Of a DNA stretch of 58,114 nt, positions 25,934-34,675 are shown piece by piece. Source of the DNA: Shinella sp. (GTDB taxonomy: Bacteria > Pseudomonadota > Alphaproteobacteria > Rhizobiales > Rhizobiaceae); contig QFQX01000027.1 in assembly GCA_003248775.1 (NCBI GenBank), positions 1-58,114 of the forward strand, in the 5' to 3' direction. Numbering within the stretch: position 1 is the first letter of the stretch; every line of letters starts with the position of its first letter. The notes under the pieces were generated by a model. It saw nothing but the letters and a program-made list of their open reading frames with translations, had not been told where the DNA came from and made no database searches. Made by a program: the position numbers and the translations under genes.

Positions 25934-26860
25934 GTGACTGACAGCAGCACCACGCGAAGCCGACACAACACTCATGCCAAGGGACGGGAAAAGCTCAAGG
26001 CGCATCTTGCGATGCTGCTCTTCTCCGTGCTCATCGCCGGCTCCTTCTCCTTCGGCGGCATTGCCACGCAACTGGTCGATCCGATTGTCGTACAGGCTCT
26101 GCGCTATATGCTGACGGTCATGCTGATCGGAGGCATCTGCGTAAAATTGGGCCTGTCGCTGCAATGGCCAAGGGAGCCATGGCGTTTCGCCATTCTCGGC
26201 GCGTTGATGGCCGTCTACATGGTGACGATGTTCATCGCATTGCAATTTACCAAACCCGTCGCGACAGGGGCGATCTTCACGCTGATGCCTCTGCTGAGCG
26301 CCGGATTCGGCTGGCTGCTGATGCGTCAGCGGACGCGGTCAGGCGTCTTCCTGAGCCTGCTGATCGCGGCAACAGGCACGGTCTGGGTGATCTTCCGCGG
26401 CAACCTCGGCGCGCTAATGGCATTCGATGTCGGCCGAGGCGAGATGATCTTTTTCATCGGAGTTCTCTGTCACGCGGCCTATGTTCCTCTGCTCCGGCTG
26501 TTCAATCGTAAGGAGCCGCCGCTAACTTTCGTTTTCTGGGCAGCAGCCGCAACGTTCCTCTTCATCATGATCCCCGCCGCTCCCCGTTTCCCGCAGGTCG
26601 ACCTGCTGCACATACCGACCATCGTCTGGCTGGCGATCGTCTACCTCTCCGTTATCACGACAGCGCTCACCTTCTTCCTGCTGCAATATGCGTCGATGCG
26701 CCTGCCCGCCCCGAAAGTGTTGGCATACGGATATCTGACGCCCACCTTCATCATCGTCATCGAGGGACTGATCGGTCACGGCTGGGCCACGGGACCGGTC
26801 TTTCTCGGCGCTCTGGTCACGGCCTGCGGATTGTTGGTAATGGCGCTGCTGCCGGATTGA
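25934..26860 (+). CDS. DMT-superfamily transporter, EamA type
   Basis: About 308 residues with ten predicted membrane helices in two EamA repeats (LLFSVLIAGSFSFGG at the start of the first, IFFIGVLCHAAYVPLL at the start of the second). The start is uncertain. The GTG at 25934 (VTDSSTTRSRHN) leaves a polar head of normal length, while a TTG at 25844 adds a proline- and serine-rich stretch; neither has a strong ribosome site. It ends one base before the convergent rutR gene. Its position in the pyrimidine locus suggests export or import of a metabolite or amino acid, but the substrate cannot be inferred. Confidence 0.8.
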   Translation: MTDSSTTRSRHNTHAKGREKLKAHLAMLLFSVLIAGSFSFGGIATQLVDPIVVQALRYMLTVMLIGGICVKLGLSLQWPREPWRFAILGALMAVYMVTMFIALQFTKPVATGAIFTLMPLLSAGFGWLLMRQRTRSGVFLSLLIAATGTVWVIFRGNLGALMAFDVGRGEMIFFIGVLCHAAYVPLLRLFNRKEPPLTFVFWAAAATFLFIMIPAAPRFPQVDLLHIPTIVWLAIVYLSVITTALTFFLLQYASMRLPAPKVLAYGYLTPTFIIVIEGLIGHGWATGPVFLGALVTACGLLVMALLPD

Positions 26861-27514
26861 TCAGCCACCGGCTGAATGTTCCGGAATAAGCCCTCGAATA
26901 AACAGCACTTCGAGGAAGGCCGCCGCCTCATCGAAACGGTTCATCGTCTTGCGGCCACTGCCGAGTACAGCCTTCACCTGCACGTCGAAGTCGGCATAGT
27001 GCTGCGTGGTCGACCAGATCGAGAAGATCAGATGGTATGGATCGCATTCCCGCACCTTGCCAGCGCCGATCCATGAGCGGATCACCTTGGCCTTCTCATC
27101 CACCAGTTCCTTGAGCGGGCCTCTCAGGACATCCTCGATATGCGGCGCGCCGGCCAGCACCTCGTTGGCGAACAGGCGGCTTTCGCGCGGGAAGTCCCGG
27201 GCCATTTCCAGCTTGCGGCGGATATAGGAACGGATCTCCTGTTCGGGATCGCCCTCGGCATCGAACGCCTTGAGCGGCTCCAGCCAGTTTTCCAGCACCC
27301 GGTCGATCAACGCCCGATGCATCGCTTCCTTGGTGCGAAAATAATAGAGCAGGTTAGGCTTCGACATGCCGGCGACCTCGGCAATCTGATCGATGGTAGA
27401 GCCGCGGAAGCCGCTGCGCGAGAAAACATTCAGCGCAGCCTCAAGAATCTGTTCTTCCTTTTCTTCCTGAATGCGCGTCCGCCGCTGTGTCTTCGCCGCC
27501 CTCGGTATTGCCAT
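26861..27514 (-). CDS. rutR: TetR-family regulator, RutR-like
   Basis: A 217-residue regulator. The TetR helix-turn-helix is ILEAALNVFSRSGFRGSTIDQIAEVAGMSKPNLLYYFRTKE at about residues 23-65. The C-terminal ligand domain contains RLFANEVLAGAPHI and the HYADFDVQV segment characteristic of RutR. In E. coli RutR senses uracil and thymine and controls pyrimidine degradation. Support here is threefold: the family pattern, the position between preTA and the hyuC/hydA genes, and a 14-of-16 match to the RutR box in the divergent intergenic region at 27663. It may also control preTA, although no box was seen there. Confidence 0.88.
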   Translation of the reverse strand: MAIPRAAKTQRRTRIQEEKEEQILEAALNVFSRSGFRGSTIDQIAEVAGMSKPNLLYYFRTKEAMHRALIDRVLENWLEPLKAFDAEGDPEQEIRSYIRRKLEMARDFPRESRLFANEVLAGAPHIEDVLRGPLKELVDEKAKVIRSWIGAGKVRECDPYHLIFSIWSTTQHYADFDVQVKAVLGSGRKTMNRFDEAAAFLEVLFIRGLIPEHSAGG

Positions 27515-27635
27515 CTCTTGTCTCGTCCCGTTCTCCCGGATCGCCGCTAAGATATTGATCTTTATCAGGACTGATCCTGCTTATTTTTCGAGCAACTGCC
27601 CGCTATTTTGTCTCGTATTTTTCGTGTTTTCCGTC

Positions 27636-27689
27636 TTGAGTGCGACGATGGAAGCTGTAATGTTTACCAGTCGGTCAAATTATTGGTCA
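27636..27689 (+). promoter_or_regulatory. hyuC promoter with RutR box
   Basis: TTTACCAGTCGGTCAA (27663-27678) matches the RutR consensus TTGACCA-N2-TGGTCAA at 12 of 14 defined positions. A further half-site TTGGTCA lies at 27683-27689. A possible promoter is TTGAGT (27636-27641) with TAATGT (27658-27663), so a bound repressor would cover the -10. The region lies between rutR and hyuC and could serve both. Confidence 0.7.
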
Positions 27690-27818
27690 GGTGCCAAATA
27701 AAGGCAATCACCAATCCGAATGTCGAAAGAATCATAAAATATCGGCATGCGGTGATCGGGGGAATATTGGGGCATGCGATTTGCATGCCCATACGGAAAA
27801 ACTGGTGAGGATTTTGAA

Positions 27819-29072
27819 ATGACGGCAGCACCCGGCGAGAACTTGCGCGTGAACGGCGATCGCCTGTGGGATTCACTCATGGACATGGCGAAGATCGGCC
27901 CCGGCATTGCCGGCGGCAACAATCGCCAGACATTAACCGACGCGGATGCCGAGGGACGCTCCCTCTTCAAGAAGTGGTGCGACGCCGCCGGCATGACCAT
28001 GGGCGTCGACAAGATGGGTACCATGTTCGCCACCCGGCCCGGCACCGATCCGGATGCCCTTCCCGTTTATGTCGGCTCGCACCTCGATACCCAGCCGACC
28101 GGCGGCAAGTATGACGGTGTCCTCGGCGTTCTCGCGGCGCTCGAAGTGGTCCGCTCGATGAACGACCTCGGCATCAAGACCAGGCATCCGATCGTGGTCA
28201 CCAACTGGGCAAACGAGGAAGGCGCGCGATTTGCCCCTGCCATGCTCGCCTCAGGTGTCTTCGCCGGCGCCCTCTCGCTCGATTACGCCTATGGCCGCAA
28301 GGATCCCGAGGGCAAGACCTATGGCGACGAACTCAAGCGCATCGGCTGGCTCGGGGACGAGGAAGTCGGCGCTCGCAAGATGCACGCCTATTTCGAGTAC
28401 CACATCGAACAGGGCCCGATCCTCGAAGCCGAGGAAAAGCAGATCGGCGTCGTCACCCACTGTCAGGGCTTGTGGTGGCTGGAATTCACGCTGACCGGCA
28501 AGGAAGCCCACACCGGCTCCACCCCGATGAACATGCGCGTCAATGCGGGCCTCGCCATGAGCCTCATCATCGAGATGGTGCAGGCCGTTGCCATGGAAAA
28601 CCAGCCGGGCGCCGTGGGTGGCGTCGGCCAGGTGTTCTTCTCGCCAAACTCCCGCAACGTGCTGCCGGGCAAGGTCGTGTTCACGGTCGACATCCGTACG
28701 CCGGATCTCGAAAAGCTCAACGCCATGCGGGCAAAGATCGAGGCCGAGGCGGCCAAGATCTGCGATGCCATCGGTGTGGGCTGTTCGGTCGAGGCGGTCG
28801 GTCATTTCGACCCGGTCACCTTCGACCCGGTGCTGGTGGATCGCGTGCGCAACGCCGCCGAGCGGTTGGGCTACAGCCATATGAACATCATCTCCGGCGC
28901 CGGCCACGACGCCTGCTGGACGGCCAAGGTCGCGCCGACCACCATGGTCATGTGCCCCTGCGTCGGCGGCCTTTCCCATAACGAGGCAGAGGAAATCTCG
29001 AAGGACTGGGCCGCCGCCGGCTGCGACGTGCTGTTCCATGCCGTCATCGAGACCGCGGAGATCGTGGCCTAG
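27819..29072 (+). CDS. hyuC: N-carbamoyl-beta-alanine amidohydrolase (Zn-dependent, M20 type)
   Basis: A 417-residue metal-dependent amidohydrolase. Metal ligands are seen in VGSHLDTQPTGGKYDGVLG (H and D, about residues 87-105), WANEEGARFAP (E-E, near 130) and CVGGLSHNEAEEI (H, near 390). ACEAHTGSTPMN-type residues (GKEAHTGSTPM) mark the dimerisation domain. It would hydrolyse N-carbamoyl-beta-alanine to beta-alanine, CO2 and ammonia, the last step of reductive pyrimidine breakdown; N-carbamoyl-L-amino acids are an alternative substrate class. The ATG at 27819 has GAGG eight bases upstream, and a frame open to 27774 is not needed. Confidence 0.88.
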   Translation: MTAAPGENLRVNGDRLWDSLMDMAKIGPGIAGGNNRQTLTDADAEGRSLFKKWCDAAGMTMGVDKMGTMFATRPGTDPDALPVYVGSHLDTQPTGGKYDGVLGVLAALEVVRSMNDLGIKTRHPIVVTNWANEEGARFAPAMLASGVFAGALSLDYAYGRKDPEGKTYGDELKRIGWLGDEEVGARKMHAYFEYHIEQGPILEAEEKQIGVVTHCQGLWWLEFTLTGKEAHTGSTPMNMRVNAGLAMSLIIEMVQAVAMENQPGAVGGVGQVFFSPNSRNVLPGKVVFTVDIRTPDLEKLNAMRAKIEAEAAKICDAIGVGCSVEAVGHFDPVTFDPVLVDRVRNAAERLGYSHMNIISGAGHDACWTAKVAPTTMVMCPCVGGLSHNEAEEISKDWAAAGCDVLFHAVIETAEIVA

Positions 29073-29167
29073 GCTGCGCCGTATCTCGCGCAGCCTCAAG
29101 CTTCCGGCCGTCGGCAGAAAGCAGGTCGACGGTCCATTCCAGAATATAAAACAGGGAACAGGGACCA

Positions 29168-30622
29168 ATGAGCACAGTCATCAAGGGCGGCACGGTCGTT
29201 ACCGCCGATCTTACCTACAAGGCTGACGTCAGGATCGAAGGCGGCGTGATCGTCGAGATCGGCCCGAACCTTGTCGGCGACGAGGTTCTGGATGCGGCCG
29301 GCTGCTATGTCATGCCGGGCGGCATCGACCCCCACGTCCACCTCGAAATGCCGTTCATGGGCACCTACTCCGCCGACGACTTCGAAAGCGGCACCCGCGC
29401 CGGTCTCGCCGGCGGCACCACCATGGTGGTCGATTTCTGTCTGCCCGATCCGGGCCAATCGCTCCTCGACGCGCTGAAGCGCTGGGACAACAAGTCCACC
29501 AAGGCCAATGCCGACTATTCCTTCCACATGGCGGTGACATGGTGGGAGAAGCAGGTCTTCGAGGAGATGGAAACCGTCGTCCGCGAAAAAGGCATCAACA
29601 CCTTCAAGCACTTCATGGCCTACAAGGGCGCGCTGATGGTGAACGACGACGAGATGTTCGCCTCCTTCTCGCGCTGCGCCGAACTCGGCGCCCTGCCGCT
29701 GGTCCATGCCGAAAACGGCGACATCGTCGCCTCGATGCAGGAAAAGCTGATGGCAGCCGGCAACAACGGCCCGGAAGCCCATTCCTATTCCCGCCCGCCG
29801 GAAGTCGAGGGCGAAGCGACCAATCGCGCCATCACCATCGCCGACATGGCCGGCTGCCCGGTTTATATCGTCCACACCTCCTGCGAACAGGCTCACGAAG
29901 CCATCCGCCGCGCCCGCCAGAAGGGCATGCGCGTCTATGGCGAACCTTTGATCCAGCACCTGCTGCTCGATGACAGTGAATATTCGAACCCCGACTGGGA
30001 TCATGCCGCCGCCCGCGTCATGTCCCCGCCCTTCCGCAACAAGCTGCATCAGGACAGCCTGTGGGCCGGCCTGCAGGCGGGCTCGCTCTCCTGCGTCGCC
30101 ACCGACCACTGCTCGTTCACTGTTCAGCAGAAGCGCTACGGCGTCGGCGATTTCCGCAAGATCCCCAACGGCACCGGCGGCCTCGAAGACCGCATGCCGC
30201 TGCTCTGGAGCTACGGCGTCAACACCGGTCGCCTGACCATGAACGAATTCGTGGCCGTCACCTCCACCAACATCGCCAAGATCCTCAACATCTATCCGAA
30301 GAAGGGCGCCATCGTCGTTGGCGCCGATGCGGATATCGTCGTCTGGGATCCGAAGCGCACCAAGACCATTTCGGCCAGGACCCAGCAGTCACCGGTCGAA
30401 TACAACGTCTTCGAGGGCAAGGAAGTCACCGGCCTGCCGCGCTACACCCTCACCCGCGGCTATGTCGCGATCGAGGAATCGACCGTCAGGACACGGGAGG
30501 GTCACGGCCAGTTCGTCGCCCGCGAGCCTTTCCAGGCGGTCAACAAGGCCCTGTCCACCTGGAAGGAACTGGTCGCCCCCCGCAAGGTCGAGCGCACCGG
30601 CATCCCGGCATCCGGCGTCTGA
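29168..30622 (+). CDS. hydA: Dihydropyrimidinase / D-hydantoinase
   Basis: A 484-residue cyclic amidohydrolase that opens dihydrouracil to N-carbamoyl-beta-alanine. The zinc ligands are H56 and H58 (GGIDPHVHLE), the carbamylated lysine in HFMAYKGALM near residue 158, histidines in LVHAENGD and VHTSCEQAHEA, and the aspartate in CVATDHCSF near 315. Length and motifs match the family well. Order hyuC-hydA and the 95-bp gap suggest one operon under RutR control, with preTA as the upstream enzymatic step. Confidence 0.94.
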   Translation: MSTVIKGGTVVTADLTYKADVRIEGGVIVEIGPNLVGDEVLDAAGCYVMPGGIDPHVHLEMPFMGTYSADDFESGTRAGLAGGTTMVVDFCLPDPGQSLLDALKRWDNKSTKANADYSFHMAVTWWEKQVFEEMETVVREKGINTFKHFMAYKGALMVNDDEMFASFSRCAELGALPLVHAENGDIVASMQEKLMAAGNNGPEAHSYSRPPEVEGEATNRAITIADMAGCPVYIVHTSCEQAHEAIRRARQKGMRVYGEPLIQHLLLDDSEYSNPDWDHAAARVMSPPFRNKLHQDSLWAGLQAGSLSCVATDHCSFTVQQKRYGVGDFRKIPNGTGGLEDRMPLLWSYGVNTGRLTMNEFVAVTSTNIAKILNIYPKKGAIVVGADADIVVWDPKRTKTISARTQQSPVEYNVFEGKEVTGLPRYTLTRGYVAIEESTVRTREGHGQFVAREPFQAVNKALSTWKELVAPRKVERTGIPASGV

Positions 30623-30625
30623 TCG

Positions 30626-31012
30626 ATGCGCTGTGCCGGCCTCCTCTTACTGCTGGCTTCACTTGTCTGGACCGCGCCTTTGGGCGCGGCCATCGCTGCC
30701 GAGCTGCCGATCAAGGGCAGCTATGGCAACAAGGACGGCTGCGACTACGCGATGACGGGTGAATCCACCGGTTCCGACAATTTCTTTCTGCTGACGTCCG
30801 AAGCCGTGACCACCGCATCGGCCTATTGCACGTTCAAGGAGGTGCACGGGGATCCGGACGATGGCTTCACCGTCACCGCCACCTGCGAGGAGGAAGGCGA
30901 AAACGAGGAACAGGCTCCGTTCGAGATCGATATCGACCGCGCCGGCCCCGACAGTTACCTGCTGAAAATCGACGATGGCTCGACCTGGGGACCGCTGGCC
31001 CTATGCAGATAG
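30626..31012 (+). CDS. Small secreted protein of unknown function
   Basis: A 128-residue protein with a signal peptide (MRCAGLLLLLASLVWTAPLG, cleavage near AIAAE). The mature part is acidic, about 100 residues, with four cysteines (in GCDYAM, YCTFKE, ATCEEE and the C-terminal LCR) that could form two disulfides. Its ATG is three bases after the hydA stop, so it is co-translated with hydA. I recognise no family. The periplasm is the likely location. Confidence 0.65.
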   Translation: MRCAGLLLLLASLVWTAPLGAAIAAELPIKGSYGNKDGCDYAMTGESTGSDNFFLLTSEAVTTASAYCTFKEVHGDPDDGFTVTATCEEEGENEEQAPFEIDIDRAGPDSYLLKIDDGSTWGPLALCR

Positions 31013-31014
31013 CC

Positions 31015-31428
31015 TCAAACCTTCACCAGCGCGTCCAGTTCGGGCAGAAGCACCACGCTTTCCTGCTCGTTCGGATCTGTCCGGGCGATAATCGCCGTGC
31101 AGGGCGCGTTGGAAAGGTTGGCCGGAAGATGCGGCACGCCGGCGGGAATGTACATCAGTTCACCCGCATGCAGGATCACATGGTTTTCCAGCCGGTCGCC
31201 ATACCAGGTGTGAGCGGAGCCGGAGAGGCAGTAGATCGCCGTCTCGTGGCTTTCATGCAGATGGGCCTTGGCCCGCGCGCCGGGCGGCAGGGTCAGCACA
31301 TGCATGCAGATACCTTTGGAGCCGACGGTCTCGGCGGCAATGCCCTCGAAATAGGTCAATCCCTGCTTGCCGTCATAGGTATTGCTCGGCCGGACGATCC
31401 GGCAGGTGGGTTTCGATGACGTATCCAT
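31015..31428 (-). CDS. Cupin-domain protein
   Basis: A 137-residue single cupin barrel. The first cupin motif is AHLHESHETAIYCLSG (about residues 56-71; two histidines and a glutamate as metal ligands) and the second is GELMYIPAGVPHLPAN (about 92-107). The start at 31428 has GAGG nine bases before it; an ORF extension to 31464 is less likely. Convergent with the hydA unit and divergent from the ABC genes. Enzyme or storage role not inferable. Confidence 0.8.
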   Translation of the reverse strand: MDTSSKPTCRIVRPSNTYDGKQGLTYFEGIAAETVGSKGICMHVLTLPPGARAKAHLHESHETAIYCLSGSAHTWYGDRLENHVILHAGELMYIPAGVPHLPANLSNAPCTAIIARTDPNEQESVVLLPELDALVKV

Positions 31429-31552
31429 GGTCCCGCTCCTCCAAAGCGTTGGGTCTCCACGCAAAGTCTCATAGGCCGGCGCGATCCGGCCGTGTCATGA
31501 TAGCATGCAAGAGGCCTTTTGCCTTTGCAACCAAGCCGATGAGTTCCATTCG

Positions 31553-32341
<789 letters not shown>

Positions 32342-32357
32342 TCTTTCCTCTCCCATA

Positions 32358-32494
32358 AAGACCCCTCCCCAGCCCCTCCCCACAAGGGGGAGGGGCTTTT
32401 CTGCCCGCTACAAACGCTGCGACGTGGGCGGGACCGTTCCACGGGTATTCTCCCCCCTTGTGGGGGAGATGGCCGGCAGGCCAGAGGGGGTCTT
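32358..32494. repeat. GC-rich composite palindromic repeat, copy 1
   Basis: A 137-bp element with terminal inverted ends (AAGACCCCTCC and its near complement AGAGGGGGTCTT). It contains two inner hairpins, CCCCTCCCC-ACAAG-GGGGAGGGG and CTCCCCCCTTGTGGGGGAG, and a GGCCGGCAGGCC palindrome. The same element occurs in inverse orientation at 56599-56727, and a shorter relative lies at 52909-52952. It sits between an ABC ATPase gene and the DUF559 gene. Confidence 0.8.
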
Positions 32495-32528
32495 TACCGA
32501 AGATCGGTCTCTATCGCTGGAGTGTCCC

Positions 32529-32912
32529 ATGCCGCATTCCAACATCGACCCGAAGACCAGAAAACGTGCAAGAACTCTCCGGCGAGAACTGACCAGAGCC
32601 GAGCGGGAAATGTGGGATCTATTGCGAGATCTCAGACCCCGCGGAGCCCGGTTTCGCAGGGAAACGCCAGTAGGGCCTTACATTGCCGACTTTGCATGGC
32701 TTTCTGCCCGCGTGATCGTGGAGGTCGATGGTGACTCTCACGAGACGGATCAAGGCCTCGCACATGATCTGCACAGGGATGCATTTCTTCGCAGTCAAGG
32801 CTTTGAAGTCATTCGTTTTGACAACGATCAGGTAATCGACAATCCGGACTACGTGTTCATCACCCTGGAAAAGGCGCTGCGGCAATTCCTGATGGCGGAG
32901 GATAATTCATGA
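32529..32912 (+). CDS. DUF559 endonuclease-like protein
   Basis: A 127-residue protein of the DUF559 family, which has a Vsr/PD-(D/E)XK-like nuclease fold. Visible pattern: RARTLRRELTRAEREMWDLLR, then FRRETPVGPYIADFAWLSARVIVEVDGDSH (putative catalytic D, E-V-D), then DAFLRSQGFEVIRFDNDQV. It begins 34 bp after a palindromic repeat, and its stop overlaps the permease start as ATGA (32909-32912). It is therefore embedded, and translationally coupled, within an importer operon to which it has no obvious functional tie. DUF559 genes often appear as solitary insertions in rhizobial genomes; its function is not known. Confidence 0.82.
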   Translation: MPHSNIDPKTRKRARTLRRELTRAEREMWDLLRDLRPRGARFRRETPVGPYIADFAWLSARVIVEVDGDSHETDQGLAHDLHRDAFLRSQGFEVIRFDNDQVIDNPDYVFITLEKALRQFLMAEDNS

Positions 32913-33793
32913 CCTCCCCCTCCCTCTTCAAGGACCGCATCCTTCCGGTCCTTACCGTCATCTTCGCGATCCTCGTCATCTGGCATGTCTTCGTCGTCTA
33001 TCTCAACGCGCCCTTCGTGCGTGATCAGGCGGCACGTGACAACGAGACGCTGAGCTTCGGGCAGGTGGTGGAACGCACCTTCGTGCAGGAGCGTCCGGTA
33101 CTGCCCGCACCGCACCAGATCGCCGTCGAGCTGTGGGATACCACCGCCAACAAGGTGATCACCTCGAAGCGCAGCCTCGTCTACCATGCGTGGATCACGC
33201 TTTCGGCCACCCTTCTCGGCTTCGCCATCGGCACCGTGCTCGGCATCCTGCTCGCCGTCGGCATCGTCCATAACCGGGCAATGGATCGCTCGCTGATGCC
33301 CTGGGTCATTGCCAGCCAGACGATCCCGATCCTTGCGGTCGCGCCGATGATCATCGTCGTGCTCAATGCGATCGGCATTTCGGGCGTTCTGCCCAAGGCG
33401 TTGATCTCGACCTACCTCTCCTTCTTCCCCATCGTCGTCGGCATGGTGAAGGGGTTGAGAAGCCCGGATACGCTGCTGCTCGACCTGATGCACACCTACA
33501 ATGCCAGCCAGACCCAGACCTTCTGGAAGCTCCGCTGGCCGGCCTCAATGCCCTACCTCTTCACCTCGCTCAAGGTGGCCATCGCCATCTCGCTGGTGGG
33601 CGCCATCGTCGGCGAATTGCCGACCGGTGCTGTCGCAGGCCTCGGCGCACGCCTGCTCTCCGGCTCCTATTACGGACAGACCATCCAGATCTGGGCGGCG
33701 CTGTTCATGGCGGCGGGTCTCGCCGCCTCTCTCGTCGCCATCGTCGGCTTCGCCCATGGCCGTGTTCTGAAACGTATGGGGGTCAAGCCATGA
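32909..33793 (+). CDS. ABC transporter permease (NMT1/THI5-type importer), first
   Basis: A 294-residue permease of the BPD_transp_1 class with an unusually long periplasmic segment after the first membrane helix (about residues 35-85), then five more helices. The EAA-like loop is in LMHTYNASQTQTFWKLRWPASMPYLF. It overlaps the second permease gene by ATGA at 33790-33793 and would dimerise with it. Confidence 0.88.
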   Translation: MTSPSLFKDRILPVLTVIFAILVIWHVFVVYLNAPFVRDQAARDNETLSFGQVVERTFVQERPVLPAPHQIAVELWDTTANKVITSKRSLVYHAWITLSATLLGFAIGTVLGILLAVGIVHNRAMDRSLMPWVIASQTIPILAVAPMIIVVLNAIGISGVLPKALISTYLSFFPIVVGMVKGLRSPDTLLLDLMHTYNASQTQTFWKLRWPASMPYLFTSLKVAIAISLVGAIVGELPTGAVAGLGARLLSGSYYGQTIQIWAALFMAAGLAASLVAIVGFAHGRVLKRMGVKP

Positions 33794-34656
33794 ACGGTTA
33801 TCTGCTTTTCGCCGTCGTCTTCTGGCTTGCGACCTGGGGGCTCAACGAATGGCTGGTGCGGCAGCGCTTCGCCAATCCCGCGCTTCGTCGCATCGCCAAT
33901 ACGGCCGTGCCGCTGATATTCGGCGTCACGCTGCTGGTCATATGGGAATGCGTGGTACGCGGGTTCTCCATTCCATCGATCCTGCTTCCGGCGCCGTCGA
34001 TGATCTGGACGCGGCTCATCAACTCCATCCCGACGCTCTGGGCCGACTTCCGGCAGACCTTCCTCAAATCGGTTTTGACCGGCTATGTGCTCGGCTGCGG
34101 CCTCGGCTTCATCGTGGCGATCCTTGTCGACCGCTCCCCCTTCCTGCAGAAGGGCCTGCTGCCCATCGGCAATTTCGTCTCCGCGCTGCCGGTGGTCGGC
34201 GTCGCGCCCATCATGGTCATGTGGTTCGGCTTCGACTGGCAGTCCAAGGTCGCCGTCGTCGTCATCATGACCTTCTTCCCCATGCTGGTGAACACCGTGC
34301 AGGGGCTGGGTGCAGCAAGCCACATGGAGCGCGACCTGATGCGCACCTATGCGGCAAGCTGGTGGCAGACGCTGACCAAGCTTCGCCTGCCGGCCGCATG
34401 GCCGTTCATCTTCAACGCTCTCAAGATCAATTCGACGCTGGCGCTGATCGGCGCCATCGTGGCAGAGTTTTTCGGCACCCCGATTGTCGGCATGGGGTTC
34501 CGGATTTCCACGGAAGTGGGGCGCAGCAATGTCGACATGGTCTGGGCCGAGATCGCGGTCGCCGCGCTCGCAGGCTCGATCTTTTATGGGGTGGTGGCAC
34601 TGGCAGAGCGCGCCGTCACCTTCTGGCATCCGTCTGTCCGCGGTGGACAGGCGTAA
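33790..34656 (+). CDS. ABC transporter permease (NMT1/THI5-type importer), second
   Basis: A 288-residue permease with about seven membrane helices; the EAA loop is MRTYAASWWQTLTKLRLPAAWPFIF near residue 185. It is coupled to the first permease by a four-base overlap and followed after 19 bp by the binding-protein gene. It shares the class of thiamine-precursor (ThiX) and taurine/nitrate permeases. Confidence 0.88.
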   Translation: MNGYLLFAVVFWLATWGLNEWLVRQRFANPALRRIANTAVPLIFGVTLLVIWECVVRGFSIPSILLPAPSMIWTRLINSIPTLWADFRQTFLKSVLTGYVLGCGLGFIVAILVDRSPFLQKGLLPIGNFVSALPVVGVAPIMVMWFGFDWQSKVAVVVIMTFFPMLVNTVQGLGAASHMERDLMRTYAASWWQTLTKLRLPAAWPFIFNALKINSTLALIGAIVAEFFGTPIVGMGFRISTEVGRSNVDMVWAEIAVAALAGSIFYGVVALAERAVTFWHPSVRGGQA

Positions 34657-34675
34657 AAAAGAAGAGGGAACAACA

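Noticed and set aside
32358..32494. Reading the GC-rich palindromic repeat as a transcription terminator
   Set aside because: The stems lack a T run in the right place, and the same sequence recurs in inverse orientation at 56599, so it is better described as a dispersed repeat, although it may still affect the message.
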